Shown here: positions 55,448 to 63,670 of the stretch, piece by piece | Layout of the letters: the number at the start of each line of letters is the position of its first letter | Position numbering within the stretch: position 1 is the stretch's first letter | DNA from: Aeromicrobium sp. IC_218 | Lineage (GTDB): Bacteria > Actinomycetota > Actinomycetes > Propionibacteriales > Nocardioidaceae | NCBI RefSeq assembly: GCF_004336805.1 | Contig: NZ_SJXM01000008.1 | Location: forward strand, 1-64,000 | Direction of reading: 5' to 3' | DNA length: 64,000 nt | Translations under genes and position numbers: made by a program | Notes under the pieces: generated by a model | Databases searched by the model: none | Seen by the model: the letters and a program-made list of their open reading frames with translations, nothing else | Told to the model about the DNA's origin: nothing

Positions 55448-56722
55448 TCAGTCCTCGCCGCGCTGGTAGACGTCCGGGATGCCGTCGGCGTCGTCGTCGC
55501 GGGACTCCTCGGCCATGATGCGCGCGTAGTGCTTGTCACGGACCCGCAGCACGAGCGTCGCACCGATCACCGACAGCAGGGTGCCGGCCAGGACGCCGAG
55601 CTTCGCCTCCTCGCCGAGGAGCGTGCCCTGCCCGTAGGCCAGCTCGCCGATGAGCAGCGAGACCGTGAAGCCGATGCCGCCGAGCATGGCCAGCCCCACG
55701 ACGTCGATCCAGGCCAGGCCGTCGCCGAGCTTGGCCCGGGTGAACGTCGCCAGCAGCCAGGTGGTCAGGGTGATGCCGACGGTCTTTCCCACCAGCAGGC
55801 CGAGCATCACGCCGAGCGCGACCGGCGAGGTGAGCGCGTCCGCGGCGTCCGAGGGCGACCCGACGGCCACGCCGGCGGCGAAGAAGGCGAACACCGGCAC
55901 CGCGAACCCGGACGAGAATGGACGCGCGAGGTGCTCCAGGTGCTCGGCCATGCCCGGCCCGTCGCCGCCGTCGCGGCGCAGCACCGGCACGGTGAAGGCC
56001 AGCAGCACGCCGGCGACGGTCGCGTGGACGCCGGACGCGTGGACGAGCGCCCAGGTCAGCGCACCGAGCGGCAGCAGCAGCCACAGGTTCCGGACGCGCT
56101 TCTGCACGAGGACGCCGTAGGCCGCGAGCGGGACGAGCGCCAGCGCCAGCCACTGCAGGTGCAGCTCGGACGTGTAGAACACCGCGATGACGCAGATGGC
56201 GAGCAGGTCGTCCACGACGGCGAGCGTCAGCAGGAACGTGCGCAGGGCGGTGGGGAGGTGGCTGCCGACGACGGCCAGGATCGCGAGCGCGAAGGCGATG
56301 TCGGTCGCCGTCGGGATCGCCCAGCCCTCCGTGGCCCCGCCCCAGTTGAGCGCCACGAACACGAGCGCCGGCACGACCATGCCGCCCATGGCCGCGACGA
56401 CGGGGAGCACCGCGCGGCCCGGGTCGCGCAGGTCGCCGGCGACGAACTCGCGCTTGAGCTCCAGGCCGGCCACGAAGAAGAACACGGCGAGCAGCCCGTC
56501 GGCGGCCCAGGTGCCCAGGCTCAGGTCCAGGTGCAGGGCGTGCGGGCCGACGACGGTGTCGCGCAGCTCGGTGTAGGCGCCGCCGAGGACGTTCGCGCAG
56601 ACCAGGCCGAGCAGGCCGGCGCCGATGAGCAGGAACCCACCGACGGTCTCGGTGCGCAGGACGTCGGCGAGGCGGGACGCCTCGGTCCAGCTGCCGCGGG
56701 GGAACAGACGGGTGCGGGCCAC
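55448..56722 (-). CDS. nhaA: Na+/H+ antiporter NhaA
   Basis: A 424-residue protein with about 12 transmembrane helices. The diagnostic sites are visible: [41 protein letters not shown] with the unwound-helix TATDIAF, the ion-binding pair of aspartates in [19 protein letters not shown], and [15 protein letters not shown] near the C-terminus. It extrudes Na+ in exchange for protons. GTG at 56722 has AAGGAG 8 nt upstream; longer starts would run over the divergent YchJ-like gene's control region. Confidence 0.94.
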   Translation of the reverse strand: MARTRLFPRGSWTEASRLADVLRTETVGGFLLIGAGLLGLVCANVLGGAYTELRDTVVGPHALHLDLSLGTWAADGLLAVFFFVAGLELKREFVAGDLRDPGRAVLPVVAAMGGMVVPALVFVALNWGGATEGWAIPTATDIAFALAILAVVGSHLPTALRTFLLTLAVVDDLLAICVIAVFYTSELHLQWLALALVPLAAYGVLVQKRVRNLWLLLPLGALTWALVHASGVHATVAGVLLAFTVPVLRRDGGDGPGMAEHLEHLARPFSSGFAVPVFAFFAAGVAVGSPSDAADALTSPVALGVMLGLLVGKTVGITLTTWLLATFTRAKLGDGLAWIDVVGLAMLGGIGFTVSLLIGELAYGQGTLLGEEAKLGVLAGTLLSVIGATLVLRVRDKHYARIMAEESRDDDADGIPDVYQRGED

Positions 56723-56804
56723 GAGGGCTCCTTCTTCGGGGGTCGACGACACGATGCCGACCAGACTTCCCGGCTCACCTGGGTCCAGCCTACCGAGTCG
56801 CCGA

Positions 56805-56810
56805 TAGCCT
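56805..56810 (+). promoter_or_regulatory. -10 hexamer of the YchJ-like gene (leaderless)
   Basis: TAGCCT, 6 nt before the GTG at 56817. Confidence 0.45.
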
Positions 56811-56816
56811 GCGCGG

Positions 56817-57200
56817 GTGGATCCCGACGACCTCTGCCCGTGCGGGTCCGGCCGCTCGTACGCGTCCTGCTGCGGGCCGGTGCACGCTCGCACCCGCCTG
56901 GCCGCGACGCCCGAGGAGCTGATGCGCTCGCGCTACTCGGCGTTCGCGCTGGGCCTGGAGGACCACCTGCTCGCGACCTGGCACCCGCGGACGCGTCCGG
57001 CCGACGTCGCGCCGGACCCGGCCCTGCGCTGGACCGGCCTGGTCGTCCAGGCGGCTGCGGGCGCCCCGGACGACACCACCGGCACCGTCGAGTTCACCGC
57101 GTCCTACGTCTCGCCGGACGGCCCCGGCGCGATGCACGAGGTCAGCCGGTTCGAGCGGCGTGGCGGGCGCTGGTTCTACCTGGACGGCGAGGTGTCCTGA
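56817..57200 (+). CDS. YchJ-family SEC-C zinc-binding protein (UPF0225)
   Basis: A 127-residue protein. The N-terminal SEC-C motif [15 protein letters not shown] (C-x-C...CC) should bind zinc; an NTF2-like domain follows with [29 protein letters not shown] and [14 protein letters not shown]. This is the YchJ family, of uncertain function. GTG start supported by a leaderless -10. Divergent from nhaA, separated by 94 bp. Confidence 0.9.
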   Translation: MDPDDLCPCGSGRSYASCCGPVHARTRLAATPEELMRSRYSAFALGLEDHLLATWHPRTRPADVAPDPALRWTGLVVQAAAGAPDDTTGTVEFTASYVSPDGPGAMHEVSRFERRGGRWFYLDGEVS

Positions 57201-57233
57201 GCCGCGAGGCGCCGCGCGTGGTCGAATGAGCCC

Positions 57234-58715
57234 ATGCCCGTCCTCGCGCTCGGCGCCCCCAACGCGGCCGCGGCCGACGCCGGCGAGCAGGTCGCCCGCG
57301 CCGGCGGCTCGTCCGTCGACGCCGCCATCGCCGCCGCCCTCGTCGCCATGGTCAACGAGGTCGGCCTGGTCTCCCCGAGCGCCGGCGCGTTCCTGACCGT
57401 CCAGCCGCCCGACGGCTCGCCCGCGGTCACCGTGGACGGCTGGATGGACATGCCCGGCCGGGGCACCGACCGGCGCGGCACCGGCACCTGGGACGTCACG
57501 ACCGACTACGGCGGTGGGGTCACCATCACCGTGGGCGCCGGCTCGGTGGCCACGCACGGCGCGCTGGCCGCGTTCGGCGAGGCGCACGCCCGCTGGGGCC
57601 GCGTGCCGTGGGCCGAGCTCGTCGCCCCCGCCGTGGACGTCGCCCGGCGCGGGTTCCGGCTCGGCGCCGCGTCCCGCTTCTACCTCGAGCACGTCCAGCA
57701 CGACGTCTACGGCTGGGACGAGACGAGTGCCGCGCTGCTGGCCGGCACGGGCGGCGGGCTCGTGGCCGACGACGTCCGGCTGCCCGACCTCGCCGCCGTG
57801 CTCGAGCGGGTCGCGGCGAACGGTCCGGACGAGCTCACCACCGGCGACACCGGCCGCGCGATCAGCGCGGACGTGCTGGAGCGCGGCGGCCTGCTCACCG
57901 TCGACGACCTCGCCGCGTACCGCCCGGTCGTCCGCGAGGCGCTGCGCACGCGGGTGGGCGACTGGGTGCTGGCGACCAACCCGCCGCCGTCGGTCGGCGG
58001 CGTCTGCGTCGCGGCGATGCTGGCGCTGCTCGACGGACGTCCGCACGCCGCCTGGACGCCGGACGACGTCGAGCACATCGTCCGCGTGCAGCGCGCGGTG
58101 CTCGGCCACCGCCTGGACGTCCTGGAGCACGCGCCCGACCTCGCCGAGGCCGCCCGCGCGTACCTGGCCCAGGTGGACGCCGAGGGCACGGCGCTGCTCG
58201 AGTCCGGCTCCACCGCCCAGTTCTCGGCGGTGGACGACGAGGGCGGCGCCTGCTCGCTGACCGTCTCGTCCGGCTACGGCTCGGGGATGATGGCCCGCGG
58301 CACCGGCATCTGGCTGAACAACTGCCTGGGCGAGCAGGAGCTCAACCCCCGTGGTCTGCACGGCCTGGAGCCCGGCACCCGGCTGCTGTCGAACATGGCG
58401 CCCACCGTGGGGCGGCACTCCGACGGCGGCGTGCTGGCCATCGGCTCGCCCGGTGCCGACCGCATCACCACCGCGATCGTCCAGGTGCTGGCCGGGTTCG
58501 CCAACGGCGGTCTCGACCTGCCCGCCGCCATCGGCCACCCGCGCGTGCACGTCCACCGGGCCGGTCGTCCGGAGGAGGACGTCAAGCACGAGGGCTTCGC
58601 GTCGATGTACTTCGGCGGGGTGATCGCCGCCCAACGAGCCGGTGACGGGTCGATGAACGCCGCCGCCGACCCGCGCCGAGAAGGTGCCGTGCGCGTGGTG
58701 GAGCGTGTCTACTAG
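57234..58715 (+). CDS. gamma-glutamyltransferase-family protein
   Basis: A 493-residue Ntn-hydrolase relative. The large-subunit part has GGSSVDAAIAAALVAMVNEV and SPSAGAFLTV; the small subunit would begin at Thr327 in GSTAQFSAVDDEGGA, followed by NNCLGEQELNPRGLHGLEPG and GSPGADRITTAIVQVLAGFA. The canonical TTH[FLY]S is altered to TAQFS: the nucleophile Thr is kept but the next Thr and His are Ala and Gln. No signal peptide is seen, so it is probably cytoplasmic, unlike secreted GGTs. Glutathione is absent from actinobacteria, so its substrate is likely another gamma-glutamyl compound. Confidence 0.85.
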   Translation: MPVLALGAPNAAAADAGEQVARAGGSSVDAAIAAALVAMVNEVGLVSPSAGAFLTVQPPDGSPAVTVDGWMDMPGRGTDRRGTGTWDVTTDYGGGVTITVGAGSVATHGALAAFGEAHARWGRVPWAELVAPAVDVARRGFRLGAASRFYLEHVQHDVYGWDETSAALLAGTGGGLVADDVRLPDLAAVLERVAANGPDELTTGDTGRAISADVLERGGLLTVDDLAAYRPVVREALRTRVGDWVLATNPPPSVGGVCVAAMLALLDGRPHAAWTPDDVEHIVRVQRAVLGHRLDVLEHAPDLAEAARAYLAQVDAEGTALLESGSTAQFSAVDDEGGACSLTVSSGYGSGMMARGTGIWLNNCLGEQELNPRGLHGLEPGTRLLSNMAPTVGRHSDGGVLAIGSPGADRITTAIVQVLAGFANGGLDLPAAIGHPRVHVHRAGRPEEDVKHEGFASMYFGGVIAAQRAGDGSMNAAADPRREGAVRVVERVY

Positions 58716-58719
58716 AGGG

Positions 58720-59796
58720 GTGAGCACCCGCGACTCCCTGGGAGCGGCCCCCGTCGTCATCGCGCACCGCGGCATCCCCGGCTTCCGGCTCGAGCACACC
58801 CGCCCGTCCTACGAGCTGGCGATCGCCGAGGGCTGCGACTTCATCGAGCCCGACGTCGTCGCCACCCGCGACGGCCACCTGGTCGTGCGGCACGAGAACG
58901 AGATCAGCATCTCCACCGACGTGGCGGCCCACCCCGAGTTCGCCGCCCGGCGCACCACGAAGTGGGTGGACGGCGTGCCGATGTCGGGCTGGTTCACCGA
59001 GGACTTCACGCTCGCCGAGCTCAGGACGCTGACCGTCCGCGAGCGGCTGCCGCACCTGCGCCCGCAGAACGTGTCGCTGGCCGGCCAGCAGCAGATCCTG
59101 ACCTTCGACGAGGTGCTGGACGTCGCCGAGCAGGCCACCGTCTCGCTCGGACGTCCGATCGGCGTCTACGTCGAGACCAAGCACCCCACCTACTTCGCGC
59201 GGCTGGGCCTGGACCTGGACGACCTGCTGATCGAGGTGCTGGAGCGGCGCGGCGTGAACGTGCCCGGCTGCCACGTCGTGGTGCAGTCGATGGAGACGGC
59301 CAACCTGCGCTCCCTGCGCGGACGCACCCCGGTGCCGCTGGTGCAGCTGATGGACCGTCAGGGCGCTCCGTACGACCTCGTGGCCGCCGGCGACCCGCGC
59401 AGCTACGCGGACCTGGAGTCCGCCGACCAGCTGGCCCGCATCGGCGAGTACGCCGACGGCATCGGCCCGAACAAGTCCCAGGTGATCGCCCGCGACGCCA
59501 AGCAGCGGCTCACGCAGGAGACCGGGCTGGTGGCCCGGGCCCACGCGGCCGGCCTGCTCGTGCACGTGTGGACGATGCGCGACGAGAACAACTTCCTGCC
59601 GCGCGACCACCGCCTGGGCCGCGACAAGGCGGCCCACGGCGACGCGGTGGCCGAGTACCTGCGGTTCTTCGACGCCGGGGTCGACGGGGTCTTCTCGGAC
59701 TTCACGCCCACGGCGGTGCGCGCCCGGCAGGTCTGGCGCGCTACCGAGCGGGAGGGTAGCCGTAGCCCGGCGTGGGCGGCGCCGGCTTGGGCATGA
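58720..59796 (+). CDS. glycerophosphodiester phosphodiesterase
   Basis: A 358-residue TIM-barrel enzyme. VVIAHRGIPGFRLEHTRPSY carries the catalytic His-Arg; FIEPDVVATRDGHLVVRHEN gives the metal-binding E-x-D and second His; IGVYVETKHPTYF and the late LLVHVWTMRDENNFLP and DGVFSDFTP complete the family's core. It splits glycerophosphodiesters into glycerol-3-phosphate and alcohol. No signal peptide at the chosen GTG (58720). Its 3' end overlaps the convergent pspC by 56 nt; the last about 20 residues are low-complexity. Confidence 0.92.
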   Translation: MSTRDSLGAAPVVIAHRGIPGFRLEHTRPSYELAIAEGCDFIEPDVVATRDGHLVVRHENEISISTDVAAHPEFAARRTTKWVDGVPMSGWFTEDFTLAELRTLTVRERLPHLRPQNVSLAGQQQILTFDEVLDVAEQATVSLGRPIGVYVETKHPTYFARLGLDLDDLLIEVLERRGVNVPGCHVVVQSMETANLRSLRGRTPVPLVQLMDRQGAPYDLVAAGDPRSYADLESADQLARIGEYADGIGPNKSQVIARDAKQRLTQETGLVARAHAAGLLVHVWTMRDENNFLPRDHRLGRDKAAHGDAVAEYLRFFDAGVDGVFSDFTPTAVRARQVWRATEREGSRSPAWAAPAWA

Positions 59797-59965
59797 TCAC
59801 CCAGGCCACCAGGTAGGCGATCGCGACGGACCCGGCGCCGAGCACCGTGGTCACGGCCACGACCAGGCGGACCAGGTTGGCGTCCAGGCCGGTGTACTCG
59901 GCCAGGCCGCCGCAGACGCCGGCCAGCCACTTGTCGTCACGGCTTCGGGTGAGCTTCTTGCTCAT
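59741..59965 (-). CDS. PspC-domain membrane protein
   Basis: A 74-residue protein: KLTRSRDDKWLAGVCGGLAE with the PspC signature, one long hydrophobic helix pair (VRLVVAVTTVLGAGSVAIAY, LVAWVIMPKP) and a Pro-rich end. PspC proteins are membrane sensors of the phage-shock/envelope-stress response. GAAGGAGG precedes the ATG. It is last in a three-gene minus-strand operon in which two proteins carry PspC domains, opposite a PspC-kinase. Confidence 0.9.
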   Translation of the reverse strand: MSKKLTRSRDDKWLAGVCGGLAEYTGLDANLVRLVVAVTTVLGAGSVAIAYLVAWVIMPKPAPPTPGYGYPPAR

Positions 59966-60305
59966 CGGTGCCTCCTTCGGGGGGCGTGGGGAACGTGCGG
60001 GTGGGCTCGTGGTCGTCCCGGCCGCCCACCCCGGTGGGCTCCACGGGGACGACCTGGGCAGCAGTGGTGACCGGGACGTCCTCGTCGGGCTGCGGGGCGA
60101 CCGGGGCCTCGCCGCGGCCCGGCCACGAGCGCCAGGCGGTCGCGACGATGCCGAGGCAGCCCAGGGCGATCAGGACGATCGCGACGGCGAGGCCGGCGTC
60201 CTGGGAGTCGAGCACGTCGTGCTCCCACCGGGCCCAGCCCAGCAGGACCAGCGCCAGGACGAGCGCGACGGTGAAGGTGCCCCAGCGGGGCGGGTGCGGG
60301 GTCAT
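59937..60305 (-). CDS. small two-helix membrane protein of the PspC operon
   Basis: A 122-residue protein: two transmembrane segments (about 10-22 and 38-58; WGTFTVALVLALVLLGW, AVAIVLIALGCLGIVATAW) and a Pro/Glu-rich cytoplasmic tail. No family recognised. Its ATG overlaps the stop of the PspC-toastrack gene (ATGA) and its 3' end overlaps pspC by 29 nt, so all three are one translational unit. Confidence 0.7.
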   Translation of the reverse strand: MTPHPPRWGTFTVALVLALVLLGWARWEHDVLDSQDAGLAVAIVLIALGCLGIVATAWRSWPGRGEAPVAPQPDEDVPVTTAAQVVPVEPTGVGGRDDHEPTRTFPTPPEGGTDEQEAHPKP

Positions 60306-61576
60306 CGGGTCTCCACGAGGATGCGGCCGAGGTCGTGCTCGACGTCGAGGGTGAGGACGGGTCCGCCGGGGGTGCCGACGGGCACCGCCTCCTGGCGGGT
60401 GTCGACCACGAGGTCGACGTCGGTGCCGTCGGCGGAGCGCTGCAGGACGTCCAGCTGTCCGGCCCGGATCGAGGCCTCGACCCGGACGGGCAGCCCGGCC
60501 GGCACGACGACGCGGGTCTCGCCGAAACCGGTGTCGACGCTGACGGTGCGGCCGAGCAGGGCCTGCGGGTCGCGGACCTGGCTGAGGTCGAGCTCGAACG
60601 CCCCCATGCCGTGCTCGTACTCGGCGTCGACGCCGGCGGCGAGGACGGGGCGGCTCTCCTGCATGCCCCAGCGTCCGTCGGGGGCGACCGTCCCGGCCAC
60701 CAGCAGCAGCGCGAGGAGCACGCCGAGCGGGACGAGCGGTCCCGCGTGGCCGGCGACCGTGCCGACGAGCAGGGCGACGGTGACGACGGCGAGCGCGACG
60801 GCGACGTAGGTCGTCCAGTCGTCCGCGCCGGCGAGGTAGGTGACGGCCAGCGCGATGGCGCTCATCGACAGTGCGAGGACGGGCAGGGCCTTGGAGCGGC
60901 GCTCGCGCGGCGGCGCCGGTGGACGCGGCGGCACGGGCGGGTAGGTCGCGGTGGGCGCACCGGGAGGCGGCACCGGGGCGCCGGGGCCGTACGCGGTGCC
61001 CTCGGCGAACGCGGCCGGGCCGGGGCCGTACGCGGTGCCGGGCGTGCCCGGCGGAGGGACGGGGGCGCCGGGAGTGCCCGGAGGAGGCGTCCAGCCGGCG
61101 GCGGCGCGACGGTCCTGGCGTCGCGACCGGACGGCCAGCAGCACGAGCACGACGACCAGGACGGGCAGGACCGGCCAGCCGCCGTTGTTGACCCAGCCGT
61201 CCCAGGCGACGTCGCCGAGCGCCGACAGCGCGGCCACGACGGCGGCCACGGTCAGCGCGATCGCGCGCACCTGGGGCTCGTTGCGGTCCAGGTTGAACCA
61301 GTCGGCCGCGACGCTGCGCTCGGCGTCGTCGGAGGGGACGAACACCCATGCCGCGACGTAGAGGATGAGTCCCGCGCCGCCGAGGATCGTCAGCACCGCC
61401 ACGGCGACGCGGACGACGACGGGGTCGATGCCCAGGTGGCGGGCCACGCCGGCGCAGGCGCCGGCGATCATGCGGTCGTCGCTGCTGCGCCGCATGTCGG
61501 CGATCGTGCGCAGGCGCCCGGGGTCGAAGCCCGCGTCGGGCGCCGGCTGCTGCGGCGGGGGAGTCGTGTCGGTCAT
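60302..61576 (-). CDS. PspC-toastrack (LiaF-like) membrane protein
   Basis: A 424-residue protein. A PspC domain (about 25-80: SSDDRMIAGACAGVARHLGI, GLILYVAAWVFVP), further helices (about 100-150), a Pro/Gly/Thr-rich linker (about 160-225) and another helix group (about 235-295), then a C-terminal beta-solenoid-like part (GMGAFELDLSQVRDPQALLG, VDTGFGETRVVVPAGLPVRV, LTLDVEHDLGRILVETR) of the LiaF/DUF2154 'toastrack' type. Such proteins sense envelope stress and act on an adjacent kinase, here the divergently encoded PspC-kinase. ATG at 61576 is 7 nt after CAGGAT on the minus strand. Confidence 0.85.
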   Translation of the reverse strand: MTDTTPPPQQPAPDAGFDPGRLRTIADMRRSSDDRMIAGACAGVARHLGIDPVVVRVAVAVLTILGGAGLILYVAAWVFVPSDDAERSVAADWFNLDRNEPQVRAIALTVAAVVAALSALGDVAWDGWVNNGGWPVLPVLVVVLVLLAVRSRRQDRRAAAGWTPPPGTPGAPVPPPGTPGTAYGPGPAAFAEGTAYGPGAPVPPPGAPTATYPPVPPRPPAPPRERRSKALPVLALSMSAIALAVTYLAGADDWTTYVAVALAVVTVALLVGTVAGHAGPLVPLGVLLALLLVAGTVAPDGRWGMQESRPVLAAGVDAEYEHGMGAFELDLSQVRDPQALLGRTVSVDTGFGETRVVVPAGLPVRVEASIRAGQLDVLQRSADGTDVDLVVDTRQEAVPVGTPGGPVLTLDVEHDLGRILVETR

Positions 61577-61706
61577 GGTCCCCATCCTGGCCGGGCGCGG
61601 GCGTCCGGACATCGGGCACGACCCTGGAACCGTCCCGGGGGTGCTCCGGGGTCGTCGGGGGCCCACCCCGTGGCGTCCGCCCGCGCCTGCGTGTGATGCT
61701 CGGGGC
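61577..61706. promoter_or_regulatory. divergent promoter region of the Psp/Lia-like locus
   Basis: 130 bp between two divergent starts. CAGGAT on the minus strand (7 nt before 61576) and GATGCT on the plus strand (6 nt before 61707) are possible -10 elements. It is likely the target of the LuxR-type regulator encoded here; no clear palindrome was picked out. Confidence 0.4.
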
Positions 61707-62954
61707 GTGACGATCCACGACGCCCCACCCGCGTACCGGAGGGCCTTCCGGCCGGCCGACGGACGCCTGCTCGGCGGCGTCGCGGCCGGGCTGGCCGAGC
61801 ATCTCGGCGTGCCGGTCGTGTGGGTGCGCGCGGGCTTCGTCGTGGCCACCTGGTTCCACGGTGCCGGCGTCCTGGCCTACCTGCTGCTGTGGTGGTTCCT
61901 GCCCGTGCGCGAGAAGGACCTGCCACCGGGTCTCGCGGCGGCGACCCGCCGTGGCGACCGCTCCGCCGGGACCCGCGGACGCCCGGTGCGCGAGGTCGTG
62001 CAGACCCTGGCCCTGTGCGCGGTGGGCCTGGGCGTCCTCATCATCCTGGCGCATGCCCGCGGCGGCGTGGAGCCCCGCTACCTGGCGCCGATCCTGCTCG
62101 CCGGCGCGGGCGTCGTCGTGGTCTGGCGCCAGCTCGACGAGTCCTCCCAGGACCGGACGCTGTGGCGCGACCGCGGCCCCGCCGCCATCCTGCGCACGGC
62201 CGTCGGCCTGCTGCTCGTGGTCGTCGCCGGCGTCTTCCTGCTCAACGAGGGCGGCCTCGGGTCGCTGCTCGACGTCGCCGCGGCCACGCTCATCGCGCTG
62301 GCCGGCCTGGGCCTGGTGCTCGGCCCGTGGATCGCCCGGCTGTCGTCGGACCTGGCCAGCGAGCGACGCGAGCGCGTCCGCACCCAGGAGCGGGCCGACG
62401 TCGCCGCCCACCTGCACGACTCGGTGCTGCAGACCCTCGCGCTGCTGCAGAAGAACGCGTCCGACCCGGCCGCCGTCGCGACCCTGGCCCGCCAGCAGGA
62501 GCGCGAGCTGCGCTCGTGGCTCTACGGCGAGCAGGCCGAGCACGGCGTCTCGCTCGCCGCCGGCGTCCGCGCGGCCGCGGCCGAGGTCGAGACCGCCCAC
62601 CACGTGCGGGTCGACGTCATCACCGTCGGCGACGCCCCGGCCGACGCCGACGTGGCCGCGCTGGTGCGGGCCGCGCGCGAGGCCATGGTCAACGCGGCCA
62701 AGCACGCGCAGGTCGACCGGGTCGACGTCTACCTCGAGGTGACGGGCAAGGCGGCCGAGGTCTTCGTGCGCGACCGCGGCGTCGGGTTCGACCCCGAGGC
62801 CGTCGCCGCCGACCGGATGGGTCTGCGCGGCTCGATCCGCGGCAGGATGGAACGTCATGGGGGCACGGCGGACGTCCGCTCCGCCCCCGGCGAGGGCACC
62901 GAGGTGCGGCTGTGCCTGCCGCTGCACCGGTCCGAGGAAGGGGACCCGTCATGA
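61707..62954 (+). CDS. PspC-domain sensor histidine kinase
   Basis: A 415-residue membrane kinase. Residues 10-70 are a PspC domain (RRAFRPADGRLLGGVAAGLA, LLLWWFLPVREKDLP), so the sensor itself is PspC. Four more helices follow (about 97-115, 126-140, 160-180, 188-210). The HisKA_3 box is QERADVAAHLHDSVLQTLAL with the phospho-His at about 237, and the HATPase has NAAKHA, RDRGVGFDPEAV and RMGLRGSIRGRM. Its stop overlaps the response regulator start (ATGA). GTG start. Confidence 0.92.
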   Translation: MTIHDAPPAYRRAFRPADGRLLGGVAAGLAEHLGVPVVWVRAGFVVATWFHGAGVLAYLLLWWFLPVREKDLPPGLAAATRRGDRSAGTRGRPVREVVQTLALCAVGLGVLIILAHARGGVEPRYLAPILLAGAGVVVVWRQLDESSQDRTLWRDRGPAAILRTAVGLLLVVVAGVFLLNEGGLGSLLDVAAATLIALAGLGLVLGPWIARLSSDLASERRERVRTQERADVAAHLHDSVLQTLALLQKNASDPAAVATLARQQERELRSWLYGEQAEHGVSLAAGVRAAAAEVETAHHVRVDVITVGDAPADADVAALVRAAREAMVNAAKHAQVDRVDVYLEVTGKAAEVFVRDRGVGFDPEAVAADRMGLRGSIRGRMERHGGTADVRSAPGEGTEVRLCLPLHRSEEGDPS

Positions 62955-63589
62955 GCCTGCGCGTCGCGATCGTCGACGACCACGCGATGTTCCGCACCGG
63001 CGTGCGGGCGGAGGTGGACCACGACGTCGAGGTGGTCGCCGAGGCCGAGGACGTCGACTCCGCCGTCGAGGCGATCATCCGCACCCTGCCCGACGTGGTG
63101 CTGCTGGACGTCCACATGCCCGGAGGTGGGGGGCTCGAGGTCATCCGCCGCGTCCACCCGCGCCACCTCGAGGTCAAGTTCCTCGCGCTGTCGGTGAGCG
63201 ACGCGGCCGAGGACGTCATCGGCATCATCCGGGCCGGCGCCCGGGGCTACGTCACCAAGAACATCTCCGGGCCCGAGCTGGTCGACGCCATCCGGCGCGT
63301 GGCGTCCGGCGACGCCGTGTTCAGCCCCCGCCTGGCCGGCTTCGTGCTGGACGCCTTCGCCGGCACCATCGAGGTCGCCCAGGTCGACGAGGACCTGGAC
63401 CGGCTCACCGAGCGCGAGCGCGAGGTGATGCGCCTGATCGCCCGCGGCTACGCCTACAAGGAGGTGGCCAAGGAGCTGTTCATCTCGGTGAAGACGGTCG
63501 AGACCCACGTCTCGAGCGTGCTGCGCAAGCTGCAGCTCTCGAGCCGCCACGAGCTCACCCGCTGGGCGAACGAGCGCCGCCTGATCTGA
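62951..63589 (+). CDS. NarL/LuxR-family response regulator
   Basis: A 212-residue regulator. Receiver domain (1-120): acidic pair in AIVDDHAMF, phospho-acceptor Asp53 in VVLLDVHMP, conserved Lys in GYVTKNISG. LuxR-type helix-turn-helix (about 148-205): LTEREREVMRLIARGYAYKE, VAKELFISVKTVETHVSSVL. It pairs with the PspC kinase and probably controls the divergent PspC/toastrack operon, as in LiaRS-type loops. Confidence 0.95.
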   Translation: MSLRVAIVDDHAMFRTGVRAEVDHDVEVVAEAEDVDSAVEAIIRTLPDVVLLDVHMPGGGGLEVIRRVHPRHLEVKFLALSVSDAAEDVIGIIRAGARGYVTKNISGPELVDAIRRVASGDAVFSPRLAGFVLDAFAGTIEVAQVDEDLDRLTEREREVMRLIARGYAYKEVAKELFISVKTVETHVSSVLRKLQLSSRHELTRWANERRLI

Positions 63590-63598
63590 GCGTGGGCC

Positions 63599-63655
63599 CC
63601 GCTGGCTGAGCCCGTCCCGCTGGCTGAGCCCGTCGAAGCCCCCTTCGACGGGCTC
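63599..63655. repeat. direct repeats and hairpin between convergent genes
   Basis: Two copies of CCGCTGGCTGAGCCCGT (63599-63615, 63617-63633) lead into a perfect 13-bp hairpin GAGCCCGTCGAAG (63626-63638) with 63643-63655, 4-nt loop. The hairpin probably terminates both the regulator and the facing gene. Its CTTCGACGGGCTCGG core resembles the repeat at 43456-43561. Confidence 0.8.
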
Positions 63656-63670
63656 GGGCTGCGGGCCGGC

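Noticed and set aside
61021-61090. Repeated GGCGCCGGGxG-type blocks in the PspC-toastrack gene as a DNA repeat array
   Set aside because: They encode the Pro/Gly/Thr-rich linker (repeats of PPPGTPG-like residues) and are explained by the protein.
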